A DNA stretch of 25,653 bases from Isotricha intestinalis (lineage: Eukaryota; Ciliophora; Litostomatea; Vestibuliferida; Isotrichidae). The notes beneath the pieces are model-generated. The model saw only the letters and a list, made by a program, of their open reading frames with translations. It ran no database searches and was not told the DNA's origin. Shown here piece by piece: positions 18,001-25,653 of this stretch (within the stretch, counting starts at the first letter, position 1; every line of letters begins with the position of its first letter). The stretch spans positions 1 to 25,653 of the forward strand of contig JAJJLU010003890.1 in the NCBI GenBank assembly GCA_023807065.1, written 5' to 3'. The position numbers were made by a program, and so were the translations under genes.

Positions 18001-21000
18001 ACCTTTATTATCAGCTGTATAATTGATATTTGCTTTTAATGTATTATTATTAATTGAAATAATACAATTAACAATTCCTTGCTCACCGCCAATTGTAATA
18101 TTATTAGAAATAATATCACTTGAATTATCATTTTTATAAATTTTAATGTTTTTTTCTACATTATCTGGGAGCTGAGGTTTATTATTAATGTGGAAAAGAA
18201 GATTGAAATTATAAATTGGTGTATTTATATCTATATAATCATTTATTAATGATACATTAAATGAATATTTCTTAAAAGTTAAATTAAAAGAACCATTCCA
18301 ACTCTTAAAATTATCTGAAATATTAGTTAAAAAATAATTATATTCTTCTGAAACTTTTAAGTAAAATATTAAATCTGTTAAATTAATGGTGAAATTATCA
18401 TCTTCATAGTTATATTCAGTATAATTATCATCTGAAATAGAAAAATTTTGAATAAGCGGAATATAATAATTATTTGAAGAAATAGAAAAATTATTTGAAT
18501 TCCTAGATATAAATATGTCAGATTCATCTAATTCTGATAGATACTCTGAAATAAATATATTCTTAAATAATTTATTATTTAATTCTAAATCATAATACCC
18601 AAAAGAAATATTATTTAAATTACAATTATATTTATAATTATCATATTTACAATCCATTGAATTATTATCTTTTCTAAAATTAATTGTTTCAGGTTCACAA
18701 CTCATTTTAAATGATATATTATCATAAAAATAATAATCGGATAAATTCACTTCTGTGTATGTATAATTAAATTTTCTTAATTCATATTTATTATCTTCAG
18801 ATATTATTAATGAATAATTACCTTTTCTATTTAATTCATTTATATTATAGGAAAAAACATTATTTGTTCTATTCAAAACATAAGATTGATTTTTTTCATC
18901 AATTAAATTTACATTAATTTTTGGAAATGTCATAGATTCGATTGATGATTTTAATTCAATAAAAAATGTATTGTTATCATTTATATGATCATAAAAACAA
19001 TTCTGAATACTGAATGAATTATTTATTTCTATTAAATCATTTAGTGTACCAGCATAATAAATTTCAGGGTTATTTAATATTAATTGTTTACCTTCTGAAA
19101 CACATTTTATTTTAAAAATTCCTTTAATATTACTAAAAGTATAATTAAAATAAGCTAAATTGCCATCAAATTTAGTCATATTCATTTCGAGTGATGCATC
19201 TTCTCTAATTAAAGAAAGATTAGCAAATTTACTTTTAGTCCCATTAACTATTATTTCTATAGTATTATTTTGATTTCCAAAGAAATATTGTCTATCAATT
19301 AAAAATTCTAATCCCAATTCATTTAGTAAATTAATATTCATTAAATGAATATGTTGACCACATTTATCTTTATATGTAAAATTAGTAAAATTTTCTTCAT
19401 TCAATGTTTTTTTATCTTTTTCTTTTATATCATATAAATCAAATTTAAATTCTATTGTATTATTCTCTATATTATTCACTTTTATTGCTATTTCATATAA
19501 ATGTTCTTTATATAAATAATATTCATAATCATTTAATTCTTTCTCCAAAGAATCATTAAAACTAATTTTGTATATATTATTAGAAGTATTTTTAAAAACG
19601 CTTATTTCAGTTTTATTTAAAACTTGAATTTTTTGATAAAATTTAATAACATCATAAATTTTTTTAACTAAATAATCGTTAATATAAAAATCAAATACAT
19701 TGATTTTTTCAGATACTTTTGTTTCATCTAAATAAAAAGTTCCATTAGAATAAGTTTCTAATGTATTATTGCCATAATAAACAGTAATTTTATTTTCATC
19801 ATTTGGTATAACATTTAAAACAACTTTCTTATGTTCAGTTTGACATATTGAATCTTCTTCAAATTTATAAGTATAAACATAAATATAATCTTCATCATCT
19901 TTATTAATATCCTTTATTGGTACTTTACCAGGTTTATTATTTAATGATATTTTACAAAATATTATTTCATTTAGAATATCACATCTTATAATATCACCAT
20001 TAGATTTATTCATTGTAATATTTGCTGATAATGCATCTTTTTTTGTTTTAAAATTAAGATATAATTCTTGAGTTTCTTTTCTAATTGAATCTTCAATTAA
20101 ATAATATGGATAAGAAATATAAAAATGATATCCTATAATATTATTATCTGTTAATTCTTTTGATTCATGTTCTCCATAAATTTTGTCAATTATATAAACA
20201 TGATTTCTAGGTATTTTATTTAAATAAAAATATATTTTTTTATTTTCAATATAAAGTGTGTGATTTATAATATTTGTTTCGTTTGATTTTAAATACAATG
20301 AAACATATTTTAGATTATGAATATAATAATCATTATTTTCTAAAATAATAGTATTATTAGTTTTTAATTCATTTAAATTATATGATAAATAAAATTTTGA
20401 ATATTCTAAATCATTAGAAGCAAAAATCTCTTTTATTGCTTTATTTTCAATTTTAAGTTGATAACTTTGATATTTTATATTACTGGTATTATAATATAAT
20501 ATATTTTCATTTTCATCATAAAATTTATAGTCAAGTTTATATTCTCCTAATTGAATATTTAAATAATCTAAATTACAACTTGCGTTTGAAAAAGGAATGG
20601 CTTTTGATACATAAAAATAATCACTGACAGTTAAATTACTTAATTTAAAAGTAAATGAAAATATAATATTATTATTATTATTACCATTATTATAAATACT
20701 TATATTGTTATTATTATTTGTTTCTGGGACTTCAATTATTAGAATATAATAAATCATATTAATTTTAACATAACTTTCATTAATTTTATAAGTTACATCA
20801 TTTTTTCTTTCTAATTCTTTTTGATCACTTATATTAGAGCTCAAATAAAATTTAAGTTTAGAAAAATTAATTTTTTTATCATAAAATGTTAATTTCAAAA
20901 AATAATCAAAATTATCAATATATATACAATTTTTTAAATTAACTTTGAAAAAAGAGTCTTGATTTGAATGAATAATAATTGTAATATTATTTTCATAATG

Positions 21001-24000
21001 TTTTGGACAATTGTCACATATATCATAGGCAATAATAAAACTTCCTTCTAAATTAGTTGAATTATTGATTATAAAATTATCATTTTTAAATTCATAACTA
21101 TTATTTCCTTGAGATAAATAAAAATTATTAATAAATAAATAACCTTTTTCATTTATTGTTAAATTTTGGTTGGTGTTTTTTTTAAGAAAATAATATTGAT
21201 TAATTTTAATAGTTTTTTTGTTAGAAATAATAATATAAAATTGTCCTTCAGAAATTTCTATAAAATTTTCACCATTTTCTGTATAATTAGTTTCAATATA
21301 AAAGTAATCAGATTCAGTTGAATTATTGATTTTAAAACTCAATTCAACATTATTATCATTTTGAATTATATTTGAAGATGAATACTCCGATGTATTTTTT
21401 TTGTTGATTAATTTAACACTATTTATTTTCATTGAACTCTTAGTATAATAATTATATTCAATTATAATTTTTTTTTCTTGAGAATCAGGAATTATCCAAT
21501 TATTATCAATGTATTTTATTGGATGTTTAATAACTTTATCATCTTCAATGTATATTTCTAATCCTGGAATTAATGTTTGTTTTTTGGTATCACAAAAATT
21601 TTCATAATAAACCTTATAATTTCCTTCTTCAAGAGATTTTAAATCAAATTGACAAATAAAATTATTTTTTTGATTAAAACAAAATATTGAATTTGTTGAT
21701 TTAGAATTTCCTTTTAAAAAAAATTTAAATGTTTTATCATAAAGATATTCATCTAAAATTAAATTAAATTCAATAATTTTTGAATTTTTTTTGTAATATA
21801 GTTGAGTAGGATTTGAACTAATATTTTTAATAATTTCCATTGAATTACCAATTGAAGTATTTAAATCAATCACTTTAGTAATATAAATATCACTTTCAAT
21901 ATCATTTATTGATATATAATAATTATTATTTTCTTTTGTAAAATTTTTTACTTTATTTTTTAAATTTGTCAACGAAAAAATAAAATTATTATCTGTTATT
22001 GAAAACATAATTTTTTCTGAATTTTCAATACATATTTGAGGATTAGAAAAATTATAAAAATAATGATTTGCACTTGAACAATTATTATGAATACAAATTG
22101 TTAAATTTGAATTACCTTTATCATTGATTTTACATGTAATTTTTTCTAAATTTATTTTTTCACAGTTTAATTTCTCTTTATCTTGCTCAAATATATCATA
22201 TTTTTCATCAAAATCCTCAAAATTTAAATTTGTTTTTTTATTTTCTGAATTTATAAAATTATATTTTGATTCAAATGTAAATGGTTTAGGAAACAATCTT
22301 ATTTCTTGAATAACATTTGCATTATTGAACTTAGTAATTTTAATAGATAAATTTTTATCCGATAAAAATTTATCATTTATAATAAATATTATACCATCTT
22401 CTTTTATAATTCCAGGATAATTTGAGTCAAGAATTGCACTTTTAATTTGTTCTATTAAAATTTTTTTTTCAAATTTAACCTCATAATTATAGATAAATTT
22501 ATTAATATATATTGGAGGTATAATTAATTTTACTTCATTATCATAAAGAAAAATTTTAGAGTTTGTATTATATTTATATGTATATCCAAAATCATTCTTA
22601 TATAAAATATTAATATCATGAATTCCTTGAGTTAGTTCAGGATTATTAAATGAAATTTTAAAATCAGATAAAATATTAATTTTTGCTGTTTTATTTTGTA
22701 TTTGAATAAAATAATTTTGATTAGTTTCACTAAAATAATCAGAATTTTTTTTATAAGTTAGTGTAATATTATTATTGATTATATTTTGAACAAAACTATT
22801 ATTTTGAACTTCAAAAATTTCCACATTTATAAAACCTATGAATCTTTCTTCTTCGCATTTATCTTTCAAATATAATGAATATTGTCCTAATTTAATACCT
22901 GTAAAATTATAATATTCAAGTTTACAAATATAATTAGAATTAGAATTATTTTTTTCACATATTGATTCTACAAAATTATTATTATAATATTTTAATATAA
23001 TAGGAAGAGGGTTAATTAACTTTTCTGAATTATAAGTTACAATTAAAGTATTTTTTTCTGAGTAAATATATGGAAGATATTTTGGAGAAAATTCAATAAT
23101 TTGTAAATCAATAATTGAAAGAACAATATCAATTAATTTTATAAGTTTGTTTTCATAATAAATTCCAATTGAATTAATATTCATTGTTTCATTAAATATA
23201 AATTGAGTATTAAAAGATGAACTTATTTTTGTATTTTGGGTTTTTGTATTATTAATTTTTAAATTCAAATTAAGTCCATTTACTTTTTTTGGATGTTCAA
23301 TTGTAAAAATAATAGGATAATTAATATTATTGGTGCATTTTTTATTAACTGAATAACTTATTATTGTTATAGGAATAATTTTTTCGGTCCAAGTTTTAAT
23401 TTTAATGTTAAAGGTAGAAGCAATAGAATCAACGGTGGCATTGCATTCGTTACTTTTACAGGCTAATTTTTCATAAACTCCATTAACTTCTTTATAAACT
23501 TCTTCTGGAGTACAATTAAATTTAAGATTTATAGTATCATTAATTAAATTTGAATCAATTGCATATATATCATTATTTACATTACATGTTTCTGGATCAT
23601 GAACAATTAATTTTATATTTGTATTAAATTCATCATTATTTCTTATTATTGATAATGAATAATTTTTGTTTGTTAATGTATTATCAGTTGAAAAATATAA
23701 ATTTGAATTTTCTTCTTTTATAGTTATTATTTTATCATTTAATTTTATTTTAGTATTATTTTTGTAATAAAAATCAGAAAAAGGAAAAATTATTCGAATA
23801 TCTTGAATACTATTTTTTTCTATATCAGTTGGAAAGATACTAATTAATAAATTATCTATTATATTTATTTTTCCTATTGAAATTTCTGTTTCACATGGAT
23901 TACGAAAATAAACATCATAAATTTTACTTTCCAAATCACTGAAATTAATATTAATACTATTATTATTTTGAATTGAATATTTGATTTGATTAATCACAAT

Positions 24001-24687
24001 ATAATATTTTGATATGGAATCCACATTATCACTAAAATTCAAAATCATATTTTGAGAATTTTTTTTAGAATAATAATATTCAGAAATTGTGGGAATTGAA
24101 TAAATATAATATTGATAATCTAATGCTACATTATCATTATCATTATTTAAACTAATAGATAAAGTTCTTATTTTAGTATTAACAACTAATTGAAATGAAC
24201 ATATGAATTTTTCATTTGTTTTTATACAAGTTGAAGTAATTTCTTTATTATTTTCATTTTTAATTATTGAATTTGAATTTTGTAAAGAATCAGGGAATAT
24301 TAAATTATATGATGAATTATTATTCTTTATTAAACATTTATTATTTTCAAATGAGAATGCTATAAAATATATTTTTAAAAGATAAGTAATAGTTTCATTC
24401 TTAAATATTAAATCAATTTTAGTAGAAGTACCTTTTACATCACAAGTGAAAGTATTATTGTCATTTTTTTCACAGAAAGTATTGTTTTCTACTTCAATTA
24501 AATCAACTGTTACTTTAATTTTTTTTTCACATAAAGATGTTAAGTTACAAAGAAATAATTTAGTTGAATTATTTGTTATTGTTATTTCATAATCATAATT
24601 ATTTGAATTTAAGAGTCTTATTGAGTTATTTTTAAATGATTGAATTGTAACTATGTTTAAGAAAATAAAAATGAAAAATATATCCAT
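15079..24687 (-). CDS. Giant polycystin-1-like membrane receptor with five C-terminal helices
   Basis: The single frame encodes 3202 residues. A signal peptide (about 1-18, hydrophobic) leads into about 2500 residues of extracellular beta-rich sequence, full of Asn and N-glycosylation sites. It carries a recurring motif Cys-x(8-10)-Cys followed by a GxY strand. An EGF-like segment ends near Cys2576 (CKCKSGYQGLYC). A further extracellular domain precedes TM1 (about 2908-2927). A short cytoplasmic linker and the HPILSTFRP motif at 3000 lead to TM2-TM5 (about 3016-3037, 3068-3088, 3126-3148, 3155-3180) and a short tail. The H-P-x-L-S motif, NAFFY in TM2 and the helix spacing resemble the first five helices of polycystin-1. 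PLAT, a canonical GPS cleavage site and the six-helix channel part are all absent. It is likely a surface or ciliary adhesion or sensory receptor. The stop lies 65 bases before the MORN start. The family call is moderately sure. Confidence 0.7.
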   Translation of the reverse strand: MDIFFIFIFLNIVTIQSFKNNSIRLLNSNNYDYEITITNNSTKLFLCNLTSLCEKKIKVTVDLIEVENNTFCEKNDNNTFTCDVKGTSTKIDLIFKNETITYLLKIYFIAFSFENNKCLIKNNNSSYNLIFPDSLQNSNSIIKNENNKEITSTCIKTNEKFICSFQLVVNTKIRTLSISLNNDNDNVALDYQYYIYSIPTISEYYYSKKNSQNMILNFSDNVDSISKYYIVINQIKYSIQNNNSININFSDLESKIYDVYFRNPCETEISIGKINIIDNLLISIFPTDIEKNSIQDIRIIFPFSDFYYKNNTKIKLNDKIITIKEENSNLYFSTDNTLTNKNYSLSIIRNNDEFNTNIKLIVHDPETCNVNNDIYAIDSNLINDTINLKFNCTPEEVYKEVNGVYEKLACKSNECNATVDSIASTFNIKIKTWTEKIIPITIISYSVNKKCTNNINYPIIFTIEHPKKVNGLNLNLKINNTKTQNTKISSSFNTQFIFNETMNINSIGIYYENKLIKLIDIVLSIIDLQIIEFSPKYLPYIYSEKNTLIVTYNSEKLINPLPIILKYYNNNFVESICEKNNSNSNYICKLEYYNFTGIKLGQYSLYLKDKCEEERFIGFINVEIFEVQNNSFVQNIINNNITLTYKKNSDYFSETNQNYFIQIQNKTAKINILSDFKISFNNPELTQGIHDINILYKNDFGYTYKYNTNSKIFLYDNEVKLIIPPIYINKFIYNYEVKFEKKILIEQIKSAILDSNYPGIIKEDGIIFIINDKFLSDKNLSIKITKFNNANVIQEIRLFPKPFTFESKYNFINSENKKTNLNFEDFDEKYDIFEQDKEKLNCEKINLEKITCKINDKGNSNLTICIHNNCSSANHYFYNFSNPQICIENSEKIMFSITDNNFIFSLTNLKNKVKNFTKENNNYYISINDIESDIYITKVIDLNTSIGNSMEIIKNISSNPTQLYYKKNSKIIEFNLILDEYLYDKTFKFFLKGNSKSTNSIFCFNQKNNFICQFDLKSLEEGNYKVYYENFCDTKKQTLIPGLEIYIEDDKVIKHPIKYIDNNWIIPDSQEKKIIIEYNYYTKSSMKINSVKLINKKNTSEYSSSNIIQNDNNVELSFKINNSTESDYFYIETNYTENGENFIEISEGQFYIIISNKKTIKINQYYFLKKNTNQNLTINEKGYLFINNFYLSQGNNSYEFKNDNFIINNSTNLEGSFIIAYDICDNCPKHYENNITIIIHSNQDSFFKVNLKNCIYIDNFDYFLKLTFYDKKINFSKLKFYLSSNISDQKELERKNDVTYKINESYVKINMIYYILIIEVPETNNNNNISIYNNGNNNNNIIFSFTFKLSNLTVSDYFYVSKAIPFSNASCNLDYLNIQLGEYKLDYKFYDENENILYYNTSNIKYQSYQLKIENKAIKEIFASNDLEYSKFYLSYNLNELKTNNTIILENNDYYIHNLKYVSLYLKSNETNIINHTLYIENKKIYFYLNKIPRNHVYIIDKIYGEHESKELTDNNIIGYHFYISYPYYLIEDSIRKETQELYLNFKTKKDALSANITMNKSNGDIIRCDILNEIIFCKISLNNKPGKVPIKDINKDDEDYIYVYTYKFEEDSICQTEHKKVVLNVIPNDENKITVYYGNNTLETYSNGTFYLDETKVSEKINVFDFYINDYLVKKIYDVIKFYQKIQVLNKTEISVFKNTSNNIYKISFNDSLEKELNDYEYYLYKEHLYEIAIKVNNIENNTIEFKFDLYDIKEKDKKTLNEENFTNFTYKDKCGQHIHLMNINLLNELGLEFLIDRQYFFGNQNNTIEIIVNGTKSKFANLSLIREDASLEMNMTKFDGNLAYFNYTFSNIKGIFKIKCVSEGKQLILNNPEIYYAGTLNDLIEINNSFSIQNCFYDHINDNNTFFIELKSSIESMTFPKINVNLIDEKNQSYVLNRTNNVFSYNINELNRKGNYSLIISEDNKYELRKFNYTYTEVNLSDYYFYDNISFKMSCEPETINFRKDNNSMDCKYDNYKYNCNLNNISFGYYDLELNNKLFKNIFISEYLSELDESDIFISRNSNNFSISSNNYYIPLIQNFSISDDNYTEYNYEDDNFTINLTDLIFYLKVSEEYNYFLTNISDNFKSWNGSFNLTFKKYSFNVSLINDYIDINTPIYNFNLLFHINNKPQLPDNVEKNIKIYKNDNSSDIISNNITIGGEQGIVNCIISINNNTLKANINYTADNKGSNSDRNISINRYTMVIWNCSNEKKRVNLTMFYYSTIPDLYDNEKLIEGKKREKSKDIDYYFLTNKNVENISIINNETGIYSLKLYEGKNYKNNSMKASENSLEIGLIGQSLNLIFENFIYQYEILNDEIFFTDSISDNDFKINNLLFEGNTIKITFDVSKDYDINKIYFFYYKNLCEDTIISNNITMKYSNYTINEVKGTLVLKRDEEELFLSFSQKINPSLLIITIGNKITIINSTQCFNNSKEIICQFDLQKIEEESQTQFYLYNYTYDGKSYDYTHLINVTKDIHCSEGILYTEKKECVLPDEGDFNININEQNSFCREGKGYCQKESNNYICKCKSGYQGLYCEYSNDNATNMQIFQNTIDNFLNYMNESKNISIDKIVLVKEILYLINNTTIVPNEFILLYLKFKTNLPDIISNYYYNKTFDHKYFIYSFDLLLYYINEINKNSGAEQYLKLLNELVIEEFNNFSGTNIKKTSQIINFAYSFHNSKDNYYPLFEGNKEDLNFSKLVIPRNFNIESNKSDIIFINIKTGKREIRKLTTNEKTKIHFLVGSLIDQNTIDRYFDYEKYNINIFKSDTPFFQPCFIQNNKSIPIDFHPQHRKKISSNLKIISNQNKNCNFTHLNKNNESETEIEFECDDYNILKDGLYFYISEDPNNIKGQFLECEISFDIFSKDNKMIIITFIIIILYITFIIIFQCIFNPILIGIRNDDLNQSNIKIPETTEMISVINEEEFDEEENVKVRQTRANFIELKVKDSFSQIFFKNLFQLHPILSTFRPNILSGMVFKFSLFILNILLIGFSNAFFYFESYFEKRINNYMNNSVLVGRFFYPILNETLKIIISSVLPIPFILFINLIILTSYNVRNRLAEAITGTSLDLERKDLAKDFKKKNKIRKIFAYIIIFSLSAFSIGYCTYFCYNYQRTQICFFYSVIWSLIINWFILTPIYIFIVSKLQNKGNEIKVYYLKRLNMFN

Positions 24688-25378
24688 TTTAAAAAATATT
24701 TTTAATAAAAGTATATATATATATTTTAAAAATTAAATAAAAAAAAAATTGATTATATTAGATTTACAAATACAAATTATAATAATATTTAAAAATTTTT
24801 TTTCTTGTTTTTAAAAAAAATAGAAATGATTTTTTCCATGAAACTGAAATAAAAAAGTCATTAATGATAATCTATTCAACAGAATTCATTTTCCATTCCT
24901 CCTAATAAGATATTATCTAACATTACATATATAATCTTTATCCATAATAAAAACTTCATCTTATCTTTTTCAAATAATAATTCCATATTATTAATTTTTT
25001 AAATCCTTCTTACATCTTTTAAGTTCTTTTAAAATAAGATTCATTTATTTTTAAAAACTAATTTTTCTAAAAATTATAAATGAATAAAGAAATATAAATG
25101 TGAAGGATATTTCATAGAGTAAATATAATAATAAATTTTTATACTTCATAAAGTTAATATTGTTCCTATTTATACGTTCTCATTAAATAATGATGATTTT
25201 TCTTAAAGACTTATTATTATTCAAAAAGATCTTTTTTAATTTTAATTTCTTCATTCTTTTCATTTAAATGTTTTGGATTATATTTTCGGAAAATGATATG
25301 TTTTAATTTTTGAATTATAATAATATTTTTATTTAAAGTAAAATATATTATCTCAAAAAAAATAATATTAGAAAAAAT
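24688..25378. promoter_or_regulatory. Divergent intergenic region between the giant receptor and the right-edge gene
   Basis: The 691 bases must hold promoters for both flanking genes. No convincing gene is present. Two minus-strand open stretches are noted: 24876-24986 (36 codons with ATG) and 25217-25387 (56 codons, no ATG, overlapping the right-edge start). There is no RNA gene, telomere repeat or direct repeat that I can see. Confidence 0.4.
24876..24986 (-). CDS. Possible small ORF of 36 residues
   Basis: It begins at ATG 24986 and ends at TGA 24876-24878. The peptide opens MELLFEKDKMKFLLW, has one moderately hydrophobic stretch and ends LLGGMENEFC. The last third is less A/T-rich than its surroundings, which drew attention. 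Nothing homologous comes to mind and its length is within chance for the region, so it may be non-coding leader of the giant receptor gene's neighbourhood. Confidence 0.15.
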   Translation of the reverse strand: MELLFEKDKMKFLLWIKIIYVMLDNILLGGMENEFC

Positions 25379-25653
25379 ATGTATACATTAGTCAAGATAA
25401 GGACACTTTATTTAAAAAGACACAAAATAAAATTTTGCATAAATTATCTATTTTTACCTTTAATTCTTTTTTTGATAACATTTTCATCAGAGCCAGCAAA
25501 ATATAAATCAAAAATACCAGAATTAAATATTGATCCTGATTCTGAGTATTTTGAATTTAAAGAAATTAAAGAAATTCAAACTTATAAAAAAAATATAGTA
25601 AGAATATTAACAAATAATAGAAATTTATCAGAAAAATTTGTTAATACTTCAAA
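25379..25653 (+). CDS. N-terminal fragment of a probable ABCA-type transporter (runs off the right edge)
   Basis: The frame starts at ATG 25379 and stays open for 91 codons to the window edge. The first 35 residues have the plan usual at the N-terminus of ABC subfamily A half-molecules: a basic segment (LVKIRTLYLKRHKIKF) running directly into the first membrane helix (about residues 19-36, NYLFLPLILFLITF). The following sequence is polar and would be the first extracellular loop. No nucleotide-binding motif is reached, so the family call rests on this short pattern alone. Other membrane proteins with a basic cytoplasmic start would look alike. The upstream ten bases are A-rich, as at other starts here. 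Confidence 0.5.
   Translation, partial: MYTLVKIRTLYLKRHKIKFCINYLFLPLILFLITFSSEPAKYKSKIPELNIDPDSEYFEFKEIKEIQTYKKNIVRILTNNRNLSEKFVNTS

Noticed and set aside
15079..24687. Reading the giant ORF as bacterial adhesin or contaminant
   Set aside because: The signal peptide, EGF-like segment, glycosylation sites, polycystin-like helices and the same extreme A/T codon use as neighbours indicate a eukaryotic gene of this genome.
1..25653. tRNA, rRNA, telomere repeats, insertion sequences or CRISPR arrays
   Set aside because: I looked on both strands and found no T-arm consensus, no C4A2/G4T2-like repeats, no transposase motifs and no regularly spaced repeats.

Overview
The window looks like macronuclear-type DNA from a ciliate that uses the standard genetic code. 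It is extremely A+T rich (roughly four fifths by eye), gene dense and almost free of introns. TAA, TGA and TAG all end genes here at plausible protein C-termini, which argues against Tetrahymena, Paramecium or Oxytricha codes. A ciliary protein (CFAP410), a MORN-repeat protein, an AMPK-like kinase of the style common in ciliates, a giant polycystin-like receptor and a bacterial-type glucokinase together fit an anaerobic litostome such as a rumen ciliate. That lineage is an inference, because no rRNA, telomere or other marker is present.

Layout, left to right: the 3' end of a GC-richer membrane-protein gene at the left edge (+); a CAMK/AMPK-related kinase (371-3433, -); a coiled-coil protein (3716-4987, +); a protein with a conserved protist N-terminal domain and a disordered tail (5080-6495, -); a large coiled-coil protein (7055-9691, -); glucokinase (10552-11637, +); a small coiled-coil protein (11924-12766, +); CFAP410 (12854-13606, +); an IQ/MORN-repeat protein (13897-15013, -) whose full length needs a 37-nt intron or a frameshift; a 3202-residue polycystin-1-like receptor (15079-24687, -); and the start of a probable ABCA-type transporter (25379 to the right edge, +).

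There is no operon logic; genes are transcribed singly. Several starts are preceded by runs of A directly before the ATG. Themes that can be read are ciliary or cortical structure (CFAP410, MORN, coiled coils), sensing and signalling (kinase, giant receptor) and sugar entry into glycolysis (glucokinase). The most notable items are the giant receptor, which stops after the five-helix N-terminal half of a polycystin-1 membrane region and carries a recurring Cys-x(8-10)-Cys module, and the hidden N-terminus of the MORN gene.
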